A stretch of 64,000 nt of DNA from Salinicola avicenniae (GTDB taxonomy: Bacteria > Pseudomonadota > Gammaproteobacteria > Pseudomonadales > Halomonadaceae), in contig NZ_JAKQZC010000001.1 of assembly GCF_023736115.1 (NCBI RefSeq), positions 372,001-436,000 of the forward strand. The letters are read 5' to 3'. Numbering within the stretch: the stretch's first letter is position 1; each line of letters opens with the position of its first letter. The translations under genes and the position numbers were made by a program. Below, piece after piece: positions 1 through 9,167 of the stretch. The notes beneath the pieces were generated by a model, which ran no database searches, was not told where the DNA came from, and saw only the letters and a program-made list of their open reading frames with translations.

Positions 1-774
1 GATCAGGCGCGCCCCCTCGGCCAGCGATTCGGTGATCTCGAGACCCAGATCCGGCAGCGGCTCGTCGGCATAGCGGCGGGTAGTGCGCAGGCCGCGACGG
101 GCGCTGTCCGACAACGGCTGCATGGCAGTGAGGCGCAGCGCCGGGTCGCTCGCCATGAACACGATGCCGTTGATGTCGGTGACCAGCAGGCGGGCGCCGA
201 GACGCTGCCACTCCGCCTCGATGGCATCCAGACCGACCTTGACCACCATGACGCCGTCCGGAGCATCGCCGGCATGGCTGTCGGCATCCCAGACCGGCGC
301 TGAGAAGTAGTAGCCGCGAGCACCGGATTGGGTGCCCAGCGCGTGGAAGCGACCACCACGGCCGTTGATTGCCTGGCGATAGTAGCCGCGAAAGGCGTAG
401 TTATGGCCGAGAAAACTGTCCGGGCGCTGCCAGTTGCTGGCGGCGATGGCGGTGCCGCTACGATTCAGCAGGTAGACGTCGTAGACGCCGGCGCGGGCAC
501 GGGTGCGATCCAGCAGCCGGTTGAGCGGCACCGGTTCGCGTTCGGCCGGCGACTGGGCGAGGAATCGGCGCACGCTTTCACGGGTCGCGAGCAGATGGGG
601 CAGATAATCGTGCCGGGTGAGATAGCCGGTGAGGTTGGCCTGAGACAGCCGCAGGTCGTTGCCTGCGCTCTGGATCAGGCTCTCCAGCGCCTGCTCCCGG
701 GCAAGCAGGGCCCCCTGCCACGCGGTCAGCGCCAAACCACCGATCAAGGCGGCGCTTGCCAGTAGATACTTCAT
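1..774 (-). CDS. dctB: C4-dicarboxylate sensor histidine kinase DctB, N-terminal part (cut by window edge)
   Basis: The first 258 residues read without a stop to the window edge. Residues 4-22 form a transmembrane segment. The periplasmic double-Cache sensor domain that follows has the DctB hallmarks: DYLPHLLA (56-63), NWQRPDSFLGHNYAFRGYY (114-132) and the GTQSGARGYYFSAP stretch (147-160). Family members sense external C4-dicarboxylates and phosphorylate the sigma-54 activator DctD, which turns on dicarboxylate uptake. The second membrane segment and the kinase core lie outside the window. I chose the ATG at 774 because an in-frame stop lies upstream at about 862 with no other start between. 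No clear ribosome-binding site is visible. The TRAP genes at 36-39 kb are possible but unproven targets. Confidence 0.88.
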   Translation of the reverse strand, partial: MKYLLASAALIGGLALTAWQGALLAREQALESLIQSAGNDLRLSQANLTGYLTRHDYLPHLLATRESVRRFLAQSPAEREPVPLNRLLDRTRARAGVYDVYLLNRSGTAIAASNWQRPDSFLGHNYAFRGYYRQAINGRGGRFHALGTQSGARGYYFSAPVWDADSHAGDAPDGVMVVKVGLDAIEAEWQRLGARLLVTDINGIVFMASDPALRLTAMQPLSDSARRGLRTTRRYADEPLPDLGLEITESLAEGARLI

Positions 775-911
775 GCGCTCGCGGCGTCGAGCGAGCGGGA
801 GGCAGGTATTCGGGGGCGCATGGCGATTCCTCGACCGGCAACGGGGGAACGCCCGATGCTACGCATGCCGAGCGCTCGAGCCCAGTGTCGTTGGGCGGAT
901 GGTCACGGCCA

Positions 912-2768
912 TCACTTCTCGGCGTTGGCCGTGGCAGCCTGCTCGGCCTCCAGAAAGCCGCCGGATTGGCGTCTCCAGAGGCGAGCGTAGACGCCGTCGC
1001 GACGAATCAGTTCGGCATGTGTACCCTGTTCGACGATGCGCCCTCGCTCCATCACGACCAGCCGATCCATCGCCGCGATGGTCGACAGGCGATGGGCAAT
1101 GGCGATGACCGTCTTGTCCTGCATCAGGCGGTCGAGGTTCTCCTGAATTGCCGCCTCGACGTCGGAGTCGAGCGCCGAAGTGGCTTCGTCGAGAATCAGG
1201 ATCGGCGCGTCCTTGAGCATGACTCGCGCGATGGCCAGGCGCTGGCGCTGCCCGCCGGAGAGCTTGACCCCGCGTTCGCCGACGTGGGCATCGAAGCCTT
1301 CCCGGCCGTGTGCATCGCGCAGCGCCTCGATGAAGGTGTCGACATGCGCCTCGCGGGCTGCCTGCCAGGCCATCTCGTCGGTCGCGTCGGGGCGGCCGTA
1401 GAGCAGGTTGTCGCGCACCGAACGGTGCAGCAGCGAGGTGTCCTGAGTGACCATGCCGATACTGGCGCGTAGGCTCTCCTGGGTGACATCGGCGATATTC
1501 TGGCCGTCGATGCGGATCGCCCCGGCCTCGAGATCGAAGAAGCGCAGCAGGAGATTGACCAGGGTCGACTTGCCGGCGCCCGACGGGCCGATCAGGCCGA
1601 TCTTCTCGCCGGGGCGGATATGCAGCGAGAGGTCGTCGATGACGCCGCCGCCCTTGCCGTAATGGAAACGGATATGGTCGAAGACGATATCGCCCTGCGC
1701 GATCGCCAGCGGCGTCGCGGTGTCGCGATCCTCGATCTGACGCGGCAGCGACAGTGTCGACATGCCGTCCTGCACCGTGCCGATGTTCTCGAATAGCGCC
1801 GAGACTTCCCACATGATCCACTGTGACATGCCCCACAGCCGCATCACCAGCCCCAGGGCGACCGCGACCGCGCCGACGCTGACGGCTTCCTCTAGCCAGA
1901 GCTGGATCGACAGCCAGCCGACGCCGAACAGCAGCAGCGCGTTGAGCAGATAGAGCAGGCCGTAGAGCCCGGTGACCAGGCGCATCTGGCGGTAGACGGT
2001 GGTCAGGAAGCCGGCCATGCCCTCGCGGGCGAAGGCGGCTTCCCGACTGGCGTGGGAAAAGAGCTTCACCGTCTGGATATTGCTGTAGCTGTCGACAATG
2101 CGTCCGGTCATCTGCGAGCGGGCATCGGCCTGGGACTTCGACACCCGGCCCATGATCGGCACGAAGACCCGCAGCAGCACGATGTAGCCGGCCAGCCAGA
2201 TCACCAGCGGCACCGCCAAGCGCCAGTCGGCGCTGCCGACCAGCAGCAACGTGCCGAGGAAGTAGACGCTGACGTAGTTGAGCACCTCGAACAGCTTGAT
2301 GATGCACTCGCGCACCGCCAGCGCCGTTTGCATCACCTTGGTCGCGACGCGACCGGCGAACTCGTCCTGATAGAAGTGCATCGACTGGCGTAGCAGGTAG
2401 CGGTGCGCCAGCCAGCGAATGCGCATCGGATAGTTGGCCATCAGCGTCTGTTGCTGGAACAGCGAGTGCAGCCAGACCATGCCGGGCAGCAGTACCAGGA
2501 TGACCAGCGCCATGCCGATGAGCTTGCCTCCCTGATCGGCCAGGAAGGTTTCCCGGTTCTGTGCCGAGAGCCAGTCGACGATGTTGCCGAGAAAACCGAA
2601 CATCCACACCTCGACGCCGGCGATCAGCGCCATCAGCACGGTGGCGCCCAGCAGGTAGGGCCAGGCGCCGCGTGTGTAGTGGAGGCAGAAGGCGACCAGC
2701 GAGTCCGGCGGTCGCACCGGCTCCTGGGGCGGGAAGGGGTCGAGACGTTGTTCGAACCAGCGAAACAT
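912..2768 (-). CDS. ABC exporter, fused transmembrane and ATP-binding domains
   Basis: A 618-residue half-transporter of the MsbA/multidrug class. An N-terminal membrane domain with about six helices spans residues 35-320. The nucleotide-binding domain follows: Walker A GPSGAGKST (394-402), signature LSGGQRQR (503-510), Walker B ILILDE (523-528), D-loop SALD and the H-loop histidine near 559. It should act as a homodimer exporting a hydrophobic substrate across the inner membrane, but the substrate cannot be read from sequence. All catalytic motifs are intact. The ATG at 2768 has an AGGA about 11 bases upstream. Its neighbours dctB and trhA lie on the same strand with gaps of about 135 bases and give no functional hint. 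Confidence 0.93.
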   Translation of the reverse strand: MFRWFEQRLDPFPPQEPVRPPDSLVAFCLHYTRGAWPYLLGATVLMALIAGVEVWMFGFLGNIVDWLSAQNRETFLADQGGKLIGMALVILVLLPGMVWLHSLFQQQTLMANYPMRIRWLAHRYLLRQSMHFYQDEFAGRVATKVMQTALAVRECIIKLFEVLNYVSVYFLGTLLLVGSADWRLAVPLVIWLAGYIVLLRVFVPIMGRVSKSQADARSQMTGRIVDSYSNIQTVKLFSHASREAAFAREGMAGFLTTVYRQMRLVTGLYGLLYLLNALLLFGVGWLSIQLWLEEAVSVGAVAVALGLVMRLWGMSQWIMWEVSALFENIGTVQDGMSTLSLPRQIEDRDTATPLAIAQGDIVFDHIRFHYGKGGGVIDDLSLHIRPGEKIGLIGPSGAGKSTLVNLLLRFFDLEAGAIRIDGQNIADVTQESLRASIGMVTQDTSLLHRSVRDNLLYGRPDATDEMAWQAAREAHVDTFIEALRDAHGREGFDAHVGERGVKLSGGQRQRLAIARVMLKDAPILILDEATSALDSDVEAAIQENLDRLMQDKTVIAIAHRLSTIAAMDRLVVMERGRIVEQGTHAELIRRDGVYARLWRRQSGGFLEAEQAATANAEK

Positions 2769-2900
2769 GAAAGAAGGTCCTGTCTGACGCGGCGGTATGC
2801 TGGCCTCGAAAAGGGCCCGCCGACGATGATCCGTGGAAGTCTGGCGATCATGATAACCGCTATGCCACCGATGTCCTGCGTGGGATCGCGTTTCCGCCGG

Positions 2901-3662
2901 CTAGGGTTCGAACGGTAGTACGGCAGTGTAAACCGCGAAGAAATGGCAGACGCTGCCACCGATTACGAACAGGTGCCAGATCGCATGGTGGAAGGGGATG
3001 ACGGGCAGGGCATAGAAGAGCACTCCGACCGTATAGGTGATGCCGCCGGCGACCAGCAGGGTCAGGCCGGTCTCGGAGAGCTGCTCGGCCATGTCGCCGG
3101 CGGCGACCAGGATCAGCCAGCCCATGACCAGGTAGACACAGACCCGCAGGATACCGAAACGGTCGGGCCAGCGGAGACGCAGCGCGATGCCCGCGGCGGC
3201 CAGCCCCCAGATGATGCCGAAAAGCGTCCAGCCCACCGGGCTGCGCAGATTGACCAGCAGAAAGGGCGTGTAGGTACCGGCGATCAGCAGATAGATCGCA
3301 CAGTGATCGCAGGCCTGGAAAAAGCGCTTCAGGCGCGGGTCGCGCATGCTGTGATAGAGCGTCGAGGCGGTGTAGAGCGCAAGCAGGCAGCTGCCGTAGA
3401 GCGAGACGCCGACGATCTTCCACGGGTCGACGTTCGCCGCGAGACTGGCCACCACGATCAGAACCACCATGCCGGCCAGGCTGAGTGCCGCGCCGACACC
3501 GTGGCTGATGCTGTGCAGCCACTCCTCGAGTCGCGAGAATGTATCTTCAGGTGCGTCGTCTTCCGGCACTTCACGTGCCAGGGCCTCGAGGCATTCAGGC
3601 CCGGGCGCGTCGGGCTTGGCATACGAAGCGCTACGCCTTTGGGACGGGGCGTGATCGGACAT
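2901..3662 (-). CDS. trhA: TrhA/hemolysin III family membrane protein (PAQR superfamily)
   Basis: A 253-residue protein with a hydrophilic N-terminus of about 60 residues and seven predicted membrane helices. It has the family's histidine signatures: HSISHGVG just before the first helix, TLYHS, DHCAIYLLIAGTYTPF in the middle, and FHHAIWHLFV near the C-terminus. PAQR-type proteins are thought to bind a metal with these residues. Bacterial members were named hemolysin III and are linked to membrane energetics or fluidity, and real haemolytic activity is doubtful. I chose the ATG at 3662 because the 52 further codons upstream are arginine-rich and unlike the family. The N-terminal extension before the first helix is longer than in many relatives. 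Confidence 0.88.
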   Translation of the reverse strand: MSDHAPSQRRSASYAKPDAPGPECLEALAREVPEDDAPEDTFSRLEEWLHSISHGVGAALSLAGMVVLIVVASLAANVDPWKIVGVSLYGSCLLALYTASTLYHSMRDPRLKRFFQACDHCAIYLLIAGTYTPFLLVNLRSPVGWTLFGIIWGLAAAGIALRLRWPDRFGILRVCVYLVMGWLILVAAGDMAEQLSETGLTLLVAGGITYTVGVLFYALPVIPFHHAIWHLFVIGGSVCHFFAVYTAVLPFEP

Positions 3663-3873
3663 GGTCTCGAAACCCTCGGCAGGATTTGGAAAGCCGTCTG
3701 AGAGAAAAGTCATCGCCAAAGAGACCGGCCATCGACAAGATCGTTCACGCGTATCGCGCAACCGGCACCTGCTGTCCGGTCGTGGCGACGCCCTGTCGTC
3801 GTCACGATAGAACAACATGATGACGCCGCGATGACGCCGGTGGGAAGCGCCAGTCGCAGCGAGTTGACGAAAA

Positions 3874-4509
3874 TCAGGCGTCGCGTTCGATGTCGACGTC
3901 GCTGGCCGGCGTGAACTCGTCGAGCGCCATCATGTGTCCGAGTTTGCCGACCTTGGTCGTCAGGTAGTGCTCGTTGAACGGGTTGCGTCCGGTGGTGATG
4001 GCCAGGCGCTCGCGAATGTGCACGCCGTCGCGGGCAAGCGCTTCCACCTTGCGTGGATTGTTGGTCATCAGCCGCAGGGCCTGGATGCCGAGATGTTCGA
4101 GCATTGGCACGCAGATATCGTAGCGGCGCTGGTCGGCACCGAACCCCAGCTGCTCGTTGGCTTCGACGGTGTCGGCCCCGTCGTCCTGCAGGGCATAGGC
4201 GCGGATCTTGTTGAGCAAGCCGATACCTCGGCCTTCCTGACGCAGATAGAGCAGGGCGCCACGGCCTTCGTCGGCGATCCGCTTGAGCGCCTCCTGCAGC
4301 TGATAGCCGCAGTCGCAGCGCATCGAGAAGAGCGCGTCGCCAGTCAGACACTCCGAGTGTACGCGCGCGAGGACGGGCTCCGGCGTGGTGATGTCGCCCA
4401 GCGTGAGCACGACATGCTCCTTGCCGGTGGCGGTTTCCTCGAAGCCGTGCAGCATGAAAGTCGCCCAAGGAGTGGGCAATTGCGATGCGGCGATGAAGCG
4501 GATCGACAC
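3874..4509 (-). CDS. ribA: GTP cyclohydrolase II
   Basis: A 211-residue enzyme that opens GTP to 2,5-diamino-6-ribosylamino-pyrimidinone phosphate, formate and pyrophosphate, the first step of riboflavin synthesis. The zinc ligands Cys54, Cys65 and Cys67 are in place ([20 protein letters not shown], 52-71). [20 protein letters not shown] (90-109) and the LMTNNPRK motif near 147-154 are also present. There is no fused DHBP synthase domain, so this is the stand-alone form. The start is GTG at 4509, with GAGG a few bases upstream. Starting there aligns LPTPW with E. coli RibA. It is divergent from hemE across about 110 bases. I see no FMN riboswitch in that gap. Confidence 0.95.
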   Translation of the reverse strand: MSIRFIAASQLPTPWATFMLHGFEETATGKEHVVLTLGDITTPEPVLARVHSECLTGDALFSMRCDCGYQLQEALKRIADEGRGALLYLRQEGRGIGLLNKIRAYALQDDGADTVEANEQLGFGADQRRYDICVPMLEHLGIQALRLMTNNPRKVEALARDGVHIRERLAITTGRNPFNEHYLTTKVGKLGHMMALDEFTPASDVDIERDA

Positions 4510-4558
4510 GATGACCTCGCGAGCGGGGAGGCGGACCCCTGATAATTAAAGGGCCGGC

Positions 4559-4564
4559 ATTATA
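4559..4564 (-). promoter_or_regulatory. Consensus -10 box, probable ribA promoter
   Basis: Reading leftward, this is a perfect TATAAT about 50 bases before the ribA start codon, in the short gap shared with the divergent hemE. No good -35 match sits 16-18 bases upstream, so the promoter is a moderate call. A weaker TACAAT on the plus strand at 4587-4592 could serve hemE. Confidence 0.4.
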
Positions 4565-4621
4565 ACAGGCTTGCCGGTCGATCCGTTACAATGCCGGCAA
4601 ATCTCGAATGCGAAGAGAGCC

Positions 4622-5710
4622 ATGACCTTGAACCAGGATTGTGAGCCGCAGGCGCTGCAGAACGATCGCCTGCTGCGGGCGCTGGCCCGCCAACCGGTCG
4701 ACCGCACGCCGGTCTGGATGATGCGTCAGGCCGGCCGCTACCTGCCGGAGTATCGTGAAGTGCGTGCCCAGGCCGGCAGCTTCATGGATCTCTGCCGCAA
4801 CACCGGGCTCGCCTGCGAGGTGACGCTGCAGCCGCTGGAGCGCTTCCCGCTGGATGCGGCGATCCTGTTTTCCGACATCCTGACCATTCCGGATGCCATG
4901 GGGCTGGGGCTCTACTTCGAGCCCGGCGAGGGGCCCAAGTTCCGTAAGCCGTTGCGCACGGCTGCCGATATCGCCGCGCTTAGCGCGCCGGATGCCGAGC
5001 GCGATCTCGACTATGTGATGAATGCGGTGCGCACGATCCGCCACGAGCTGAACGGCCGCGTGCCGCTGATCGGCTTCTCCGGTAGCCCGTGGACACTGGC
5101 GACCTACATGGTCGAAGGCGGCTCGAGCAAGGATTTCCGCCACATCAAGGCCATGCTCTACGGCGACCCGCAGGCGCTGCATACGCTGCTCGGAGTGCTC
5201 GCGACCGCGGTGACCGACTATCTCAACGCGCAGATCCGCGCCGGTGCCCAAGTGGTGCAGATCTTCGATACCTGGGGTGGCGCGCTGTCGACGCCGGCCT
5301 ACCGCGAGTTTTCGCTGGCCTATATGCAGCGCATCGTCGGCGGCCTGATCCGCGAGCAAGGCGGTCGCCGGGTGCCGGTGATTCTGTTCACCAAGAACGG
5401 TGGACAATGGCTCGAGACGATTGCTGACAGTGGCTGCGATGCCGTCGGCATCGACTGGACCACCGAGCTTGGTGATGCCCGACGCCGGATCGGCGAGCGC
5501 GTCGCGATCCAGGGTAACCTCGATCCCAACGTGCTGTTCGCGCCGCCGGCGCGCATCCGCGACGAGGTGGCGCGCCTGCTCGAGAGTTTCGGTCCCGGCG
5601 AGGGTCATGTCTTCAACCTGGGCCACGGCATCAGCCAGTTTACCGACCCCGCCAACGTCACCGCCTTTCTGGAGACGTTGCATGAGCTCAGCCCGGCCTA
5701 CCACCGCTGA
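4622..5710 (+). CDS. hemE: Uroporphyrinogen decarboxylase
   Basis: A 362-residue cytosolic enzyme that removes four carboxyl groups from uroporphyrinogen III to give coproporphyrinogen III in haem synthesis. Length is close to E. coli HemE (354). Family signatures are clear: [13 protein letters not shown] (33-45) with the substrate-binding arginine, the [16 protein letters not shown] region near residue 150, and NLGHGI near the C-terminus. The ATG at 4622 follows GAAGAGAG and keeps the normal N-terminus. The open frame extends 17 codons further up, but those residues do not resemble the family. The next gene begins inside its last 29 bases, so the two are probably translated together. Confidence 0.96.
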   Translation: MTLNQDCEPQALQNDRLLRALARQPVDRTPVWMMRQAGRYLPEYREVRAQAGSFMDLCRNTGLACEVTLQPLERFPLDAAILFSDILTIPDAMGLGLYFEPGEGPKFRKPLRTAADIAALSAPDAERDLDYVMNAVRTIRHELNGRVPLIGFSGSPWTLATYMVEGGSSKDFRHIKAMLYGDPQALHTLLGVLATAVTDYLNAQIRAGAQVVQIFDTWGGALSTPAYREFSLAYMQRIVGGLIREQGGRRVPVILFTKNGGQWLETIADSGCDAVGIDWTTELGDARRRIGERVAIQGNLDPNVLFAPPARIRDEVARLLESFGPGEGHVFNLGHGISQFTDPANVTAFLETLHELSPAYHR

Positions 5711-6182
5711 CGATACGGGCGCCGACGCACTGCTGCTGTTCGACGCCGGTTGCCCGTTCTGTCGCCGCTCGTTGCGCTGGCTACTGGCACGCGAGCGCGC
5801 TGACAGCCGGCTACGTCTCAGCGCGCTGGACGGCCGGTTGTCGCGGCGACTCGGCGGCCACTTTGGTATCGACTTCGCCGGCAGCGACAGTATCTGGCTG
5901 TTTGCCGATGGCGAGATGGCCCGCAACAGCAGCGCCGCCTGGCGTCTCGCAACCCGTCTGCACGGACCCTGGCGCTGGCTAAGCGGTGTGCGCTGGATCC
6001 CCCGGTCCTGGCGCGATGGCGCCTATCGTTTCATCGGCAATCGACGTGGCCGGCTGGCTTTCCTCGATGCCGACAGGCTAGAGGGTCATCCGCGCTGGCT
6101 TGACCGGCTGACCCCGGGTCTCTGTACGCAGCTGGGCCTGCCCATGACTCTGGCCGATGCCGAGGAGTTCGACGCTTCATGA
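5682..6182 (+). CDS. DCC-family thiol-disulfide oxidoreductase-like protein (DUF393)
   Basis: A 166-residue protein with the family hallmark near its N-terminus: a hydrophobic strand ending in [11 protein letters not shown] (residues 17-27), giving a CxxC of Cys24 and Cys27 in the DxxCPxC context that names the DCC family. A basic central region rich in tryptophan and arginine follows. The family is predicted to have a thioredoxin-like fold, but substrates are unknown. It starts inside the 3' end of hemE (29-base overlap) and ends with an ATGA overlap with the VanZ-like gene, so the three look like one transcription unit. The nearest upstream ATG that keeps the full motif was used. Confidence 0.82.
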   Translation: MSSARPTTADDTGADALLLFDAGCPFCRRSLRWLLARERADSRLRLSALDGRLSRRLGGHFGIDFAGSDSIWLFADGEMARNSSAAWRLATRLHGPWRWLSGVRWIPRSWRDGAYRFIGNRRGRLAFLDADRLEGHPRWLDRLTPGLCTQLGLPMTLADAEEFDAS

Positions 6183-6577
6183 TTCGACGCTTCATGCATC
6201 GACGCCCACACCTGACACCGCGGCAATGCTTGTTCGCGCTGCTGACCTGCGGTTGGGCGGCTGCCATTGCCTGGGGCAGCCTGACGCCGGCGGATACGCT
6301 GCCGCGAGACCTGCCCTGGGACAAGCTCAATCATTTCATTGCCTATGGCGGGCTCGCGATAGGGCTAGGCCTTAGCGGCTGCCGTCGAGGGACCGCGCTG
6401 ATTGCCGCCGTGGCCTTCGGTGCGGCCATCGAGTTTCTGCAGATCCCGGTGCCCGGCCGTCACGGGGGTGATCCGGCGGATCTGCTGGCCAATGGGCTGG
6501 GTGCCCTCAGCGGGATCCTGCTGGGGCTCGGCGTTGCCGCATTCCGCGAGCGTCACCCGCAGCGGCACAGGCAGTGA
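6179..6577 (+). CDS. VanZ-like family membrane protein
   Basis: A 132-residue membrane protein with about four helices. It contains the VanZ-like pattern: a first helix ending WGSLTPAD, then DKLNHFIAYGGLAIGLG, then a helix with AIEFLQIPVPGRHGGDPAD and a final small-residue helix. VanZ gives low-level teicoplanin resistance in enterococci. The function of most bacterial VanZ-like proteins is unknown, and a resistance role should not be assumed. The start overlaps the previous stop by four bases (ATGA), which implies translational coupling to the DCC gene. The short arginine- and histidine-rich C-terminus is probably cytoplasmic. Confidence 0.8.
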   Translation: MIRRFMHRRPHLTPRQCLFALLTCGWAAAIAWGSLTPADTLPRDLPWDKLNHFIAYGGLAIGLGLSGCRRGTALIAAVAFGAAIEFLQIPVPGRHGGDPADLLANGLGALSGILLGLGVAAFRERHPQRHRQ

Positions 6578-6641
6578 CGCGGGGCGACGACGGGGCTATC
6601 GGTGAGGTCTCCGTTCAGCATTGAACACCGATTCAACAAAA

Positions 6642-6658
6642 CGCACCTCGGTGGTGCA
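6642..6658. promoter_or_regulatory. NtrC-like binding site upstream of aapJ
   Basis: The sequence CGCACC-TCGGT-GGTGCA matches the enterobacterial NtrC site TGCACC-N5-GGTGCA at 11 of 12 defined positions. It lies about 165 bases upstream of the inferred aapJ transcription start, a normal enhancer distance for sigma-54 activators. A smaller inverted repeat, TTGAA-N6-TTCAA, sits just upstream at 6621-6636. Confidence 0.6.
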
Positions 6659-6786
6659 TCTGTGCGATTCCTGCAGCTTTTCTGCAACAAATTGTAGCGA
6701 TATGCCCGTTCAGCCAATACCTCATCGGGGCGATAACCGCTCGTAGATAGCGTTGAAACAAGGTTTTAGGGCGGTTTGGGCGAGAG

Positions 6787-6802
6787 TGGAACGAACTTTG
6801 CT
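6787..6802 (+). promoter_or_regulatory. Sigma-54 (RpoN) -24/-12 promoter of the aap operon
   Basis: TGGAACGAACTTTGCT matches the sigma-54 consensus TGGCACGNNNNTTGCW at all but one defined position, with the invariant GG and GC separated by ten bases. Transcription should start near 6814, leaving a leader of about 50 bases before aapJ. Together with the NtrC-like site upstream, this predicts induction by nitrogen limitation. Confidence 0.7.
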
Positions 6803-6863
6803 ACCGTCTTGGAGGCATGCTCATGCATGCACTCAAATGACAATGCGAGGGAGTTGATTCCAC

Positions 6864-7892
6864 ATGCGCTATAAGAACAAGAGCCTGCTGGCTCTGCCCG
6901 CAGCCGCCGTGGCACTGGTAGCAGTGTCCAACGCTCAAGCCGCCACTCTGGACGACGTCATGGACGCCGGTGAATTCAACTGTGGCGTCAGCACCGGTCT
7001 CGCCGGTTTCTCCGCGCCCGATGACACCGGCACTTGGCAGGGCATCGATGTCGAAGTCTGCCGTGCCGTCAGCGCCGCTGTACTGGGCGACCCCGAAGCC
7101 GTCAATTTCACGCCGCTGACCGCCGTCGAGCGCTTTACTGCCCTGCAGTCCGGCGAGATCGATGTGTTGTCGCGCAACACGACCTGGACGGCCACCCGCG
7201 ACAACTCGCTGGGTCTCAACTTCACCGGCGTCAACTTCTACGACGGCCAGGGCTTCCTGGTGCGTAGCGATCTCGGCGTCGACAGTGCCATGCAGCTCGA
7301 TGGCGCGGCAGTCTGCGTGCAGTCCGGTACCACCACCGAGCTCAACCTGGCCGACTACTTCCATGCCAACGACATGGAGTTCCAGCAGGTCTCCCTCGAC
7401 ACCTCCGACCAGTCCGCGCAGGCCTTCGACAGCGGTCGCTGCGACGTGCTGACTTCCGACTCCTCGCAGCTGGCGGCCCTACGCCTGCAGCTGGCCGATC
7501 CGGAAGGCGCCGTGATCCTGCCGGAACGCATCTCCAAGGAGCCGCTTGGCCCCGTCGTGCGCCAAGGCGACGACCAGTGGTTCAACATCGTCAAATGGAG
7601 TCTGTTTGCCATGCTCGACGCCGAAGAGCTCGGCGTGAACAGCGAAAACGTCGACGAGATGCGCGACAACCCGCCGAATCCGGACGTTGCTCGCCTGCTG
7701 GGTCAGGACGGCAACTTCGGTGAACAGATGGGTATCAGCAACGACTGGGCCTACAACATCATCAAGATGGTCGGCAACTACGACGAAGTCTTCCAGGAAA
7801 CCGTCGGTTCCGGTTCGCCGCTGGAGCTCGAGCGCGGTGTCAACGCCCTGTGGACCGATGGCGGCATCCAGTACGCTCCGCCCGTCCGCTAA
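6864..7892 (+). CDS. aapJ: General L-amino-acid ABC transporter, periplasmic binding protein
   Basis: A 342-residue secreted solute-binding protein of the AapJ/BztA group. A basic N-terminus and hydrophobic stretch ending near NAQA (about residue 27) form a signal peptide. The mature protein begins TLDDVMDAGEFNCGVSTGLA. The RNTTWTATRD motif is characteristic of this family, whose members bind a wide range of L-amino acids, often acidic and polar ones. It is the first gene of a four-gene transporter operon. The ATG at 6864 has GAGGGA about 11 bases upstream. The matching permeases and ATPase follow in order. Exact substrate range cannot be deduced. Confidence 0.93.
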   Translation: MRYKNKSLLALPAAAVALVAVSNAQAATLDDVMDAGEFNCGVSTGLAGFSAPDDTGTWQGIDVEVCRAVSAAVLGDPEAVNFTPLTAVERFTALQSGEIDVLSRNTTWTATRDNSLGLNFTGVNFYDGQGFLVRSDLGVDSAMQLDGAAVCVQSGTTTELNLADYFHANDMEFQQVSLDTSDQSAQAFDSGRCDVLTSDSSQLAALRLQLADPEGAVILPERISKEPLGPVVRQGDDQWFNIVKWSLFAMLDAEELGVNSENVDEMRDNPPNPDVARLLGQDGNFGEQMGISNDWAYNIIKMVGNYDEVFQETVGSGSPLELERGVNALWTDGGIQYAPPVR

Positions 7893-7975
7893 GCCATAGC
7901 ACCCTTTCGACATCTCGTCTCCGGCCGGCGCCGGAGGCGAGGTGCCTCTCAACGCTCGAGTAGAGATAGATACTC

Positions 7976-9166
7976 ATGCTGCGTCCATCGACTTCTCTAC
8001 CGCGACGGGGACAGGGTCCTCTGTGGCGTAACCCCGCCATGCGTGCACTGGTCATCCAGGCCGTGCTGTTCATCGCGTTGGCGGGCTTCATCAGTCTGCT
8101 GGTTCACAACACGCTGCTCAACCTCGACGCCCGCGGTATCCATACCGGTTTCGGCTTCATGGACGAGCGTGCCGGTTTCTCGATTTCGCAGACCCTGATC
8201 GAATACACCAACAGCAGCACCTACGGGCGCACCTTCGTCATCGGTCTGCTCAATACGCTGCTGGTTTCCTTTCTTGGCATCATCGCCGCGACCATCATCG
8301 GTTTTCTGGTCGGGATCGCGCGACTGTCGCCCAACTGGCTGCTGGCGCGGCTGGCGACCGTCTATGTCGAGATCTTTCGCAATATCCCGCTGCTCGTGCA
8401 GATCCTGTTCTGGTACTTCGCTGTGCTGCGGGCCCTGCCATCGCCGCGAGATAGCGTCTCGCTGTTCGAGGCGTTCTTCCTCAACGTGCGCGGGCTGGTG
8501 ATACCCGATCCGCAGCCGCTGGAAGGGTTTGCCGCGACTCCCTGGGCACTGCTGGTCGGTATCGTCATCACGGTGCTTTTCAGCATCTTTGCCAAGCGTC
8601 GGCAGATGGCCACCGGCAAGGCGTTGCCCGTCTACTGGATCGGGGCAGCGATCGTCATCGGGCTGCCGCTGATCGTGTTTGTTGCCACCGGCGCGCCGCT
8701 CGAGTGGTCGCTGCCCGAGCTGACCGGCTTCAACTTCCGCGGGGGCATCAATATCCTGCCGGAACTGGTCGCCCTGTGGCTTGCGCTGTCGATCTACACT
8801 GCTGCCTTCATCGCCGAGATCGTGCGCTCGGGCATCCTCTCGGTCCCGCACGGGCAGACAGAAGCCGCCCGCTCGCTGAGCATTCCCGGCGCCATCACCC
8901 TGCGCAAGATCATCATCCCGCAGGCCATGCGCGTCATCGTCCCGCAGATGACCAGCCAGTACCTGAACCTGATCAAGAACTCGTCGCTCGCCACCGCAAT
9001 CGGCTATCCGGACCTGGTTGCCGTCTTCGCCGGCACCACGTTGAACCAGACCGGCCAGGCGATCGAGATCATCGCCATGACCATGGCGGTCTATCTGGTC
9101 ATCAGTCTGACGGTGTCGTTCCTGATGAATCTCTACAACGCGCGTACGCTGCTGAAGGAGCGTTGA
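7976..9166 (+). CDS. aapQ: General L-amino-acid ABC transporter, permease AapQ/BztB
   Basis: A 396-residue inner-membrane permease. It begins with one helix near residues 23-45 and continues through the HisMQ-type transport domain, starting with IGLLNTLLVSFLGIIAATI. The cytoplasmic EAA loop near residues 295-325 (QTEAARSLSIPGAITLRKII) contacts the ATPase. Length fits AapQ/BztB, which are longer than single-domain HisQ proteins because of an insertion in the middle. It lies 83 bases downstream of aapJ and one base before aapM, so it is clearly in the operon. The Shine-Dalgarno before this ATG is weak. It should pair with AapM as a heterodimeric channel. Confidence 0.93.
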   Translation: MLRPSTSLPRRGQGPLWRNPAMRALVIQAVLFIALAGFISLLVHNTLLNLDARGIHTGFGFMDERAGFSISQTLIEYTNSSTYGRTFVIGLLNTLLVSFLGIIAATIIGFLVGIARLSPNWLLARLATVYVEIFRNIPLLVQILFWYFAVLRALPSPRDSVSLFEAFFLNVRGLVIPDPQPLEGFAATPWALLVGIVITVLFSIFAKRRQMATGKALPVYWIGAAIVIGLPLIVFVATGAPLEWSLPELTGFNFRGGINILPELVALWLALSIYTAAFIAEIVRSGILSVPHGQTEAARSLSIPGAITLRKIIIPQAMRVIVPQMTSQYLNLIKNSSLATAIGYPDLVAVFAGTTLNQTGQAIEIIAMTMAVYLVISLTVSFLMNLYNARTLLKER

Positions 9167-9167
9167 G

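Noticed and set aside
2905-2925. A GGTTCGAA-like element resembling a tRNA T-arm
   Set aside because: It lies inside the C-terminal codons of the TrhA-family gene and has no paired acceptor or anticodon arms around it.
6179-6577. VanZ-like gene as an antibiotic resistance determinant
   Set aside because: Only the domain is shared. There are no vanHAX or other resistance genes, and the gene is coupled to hemE.
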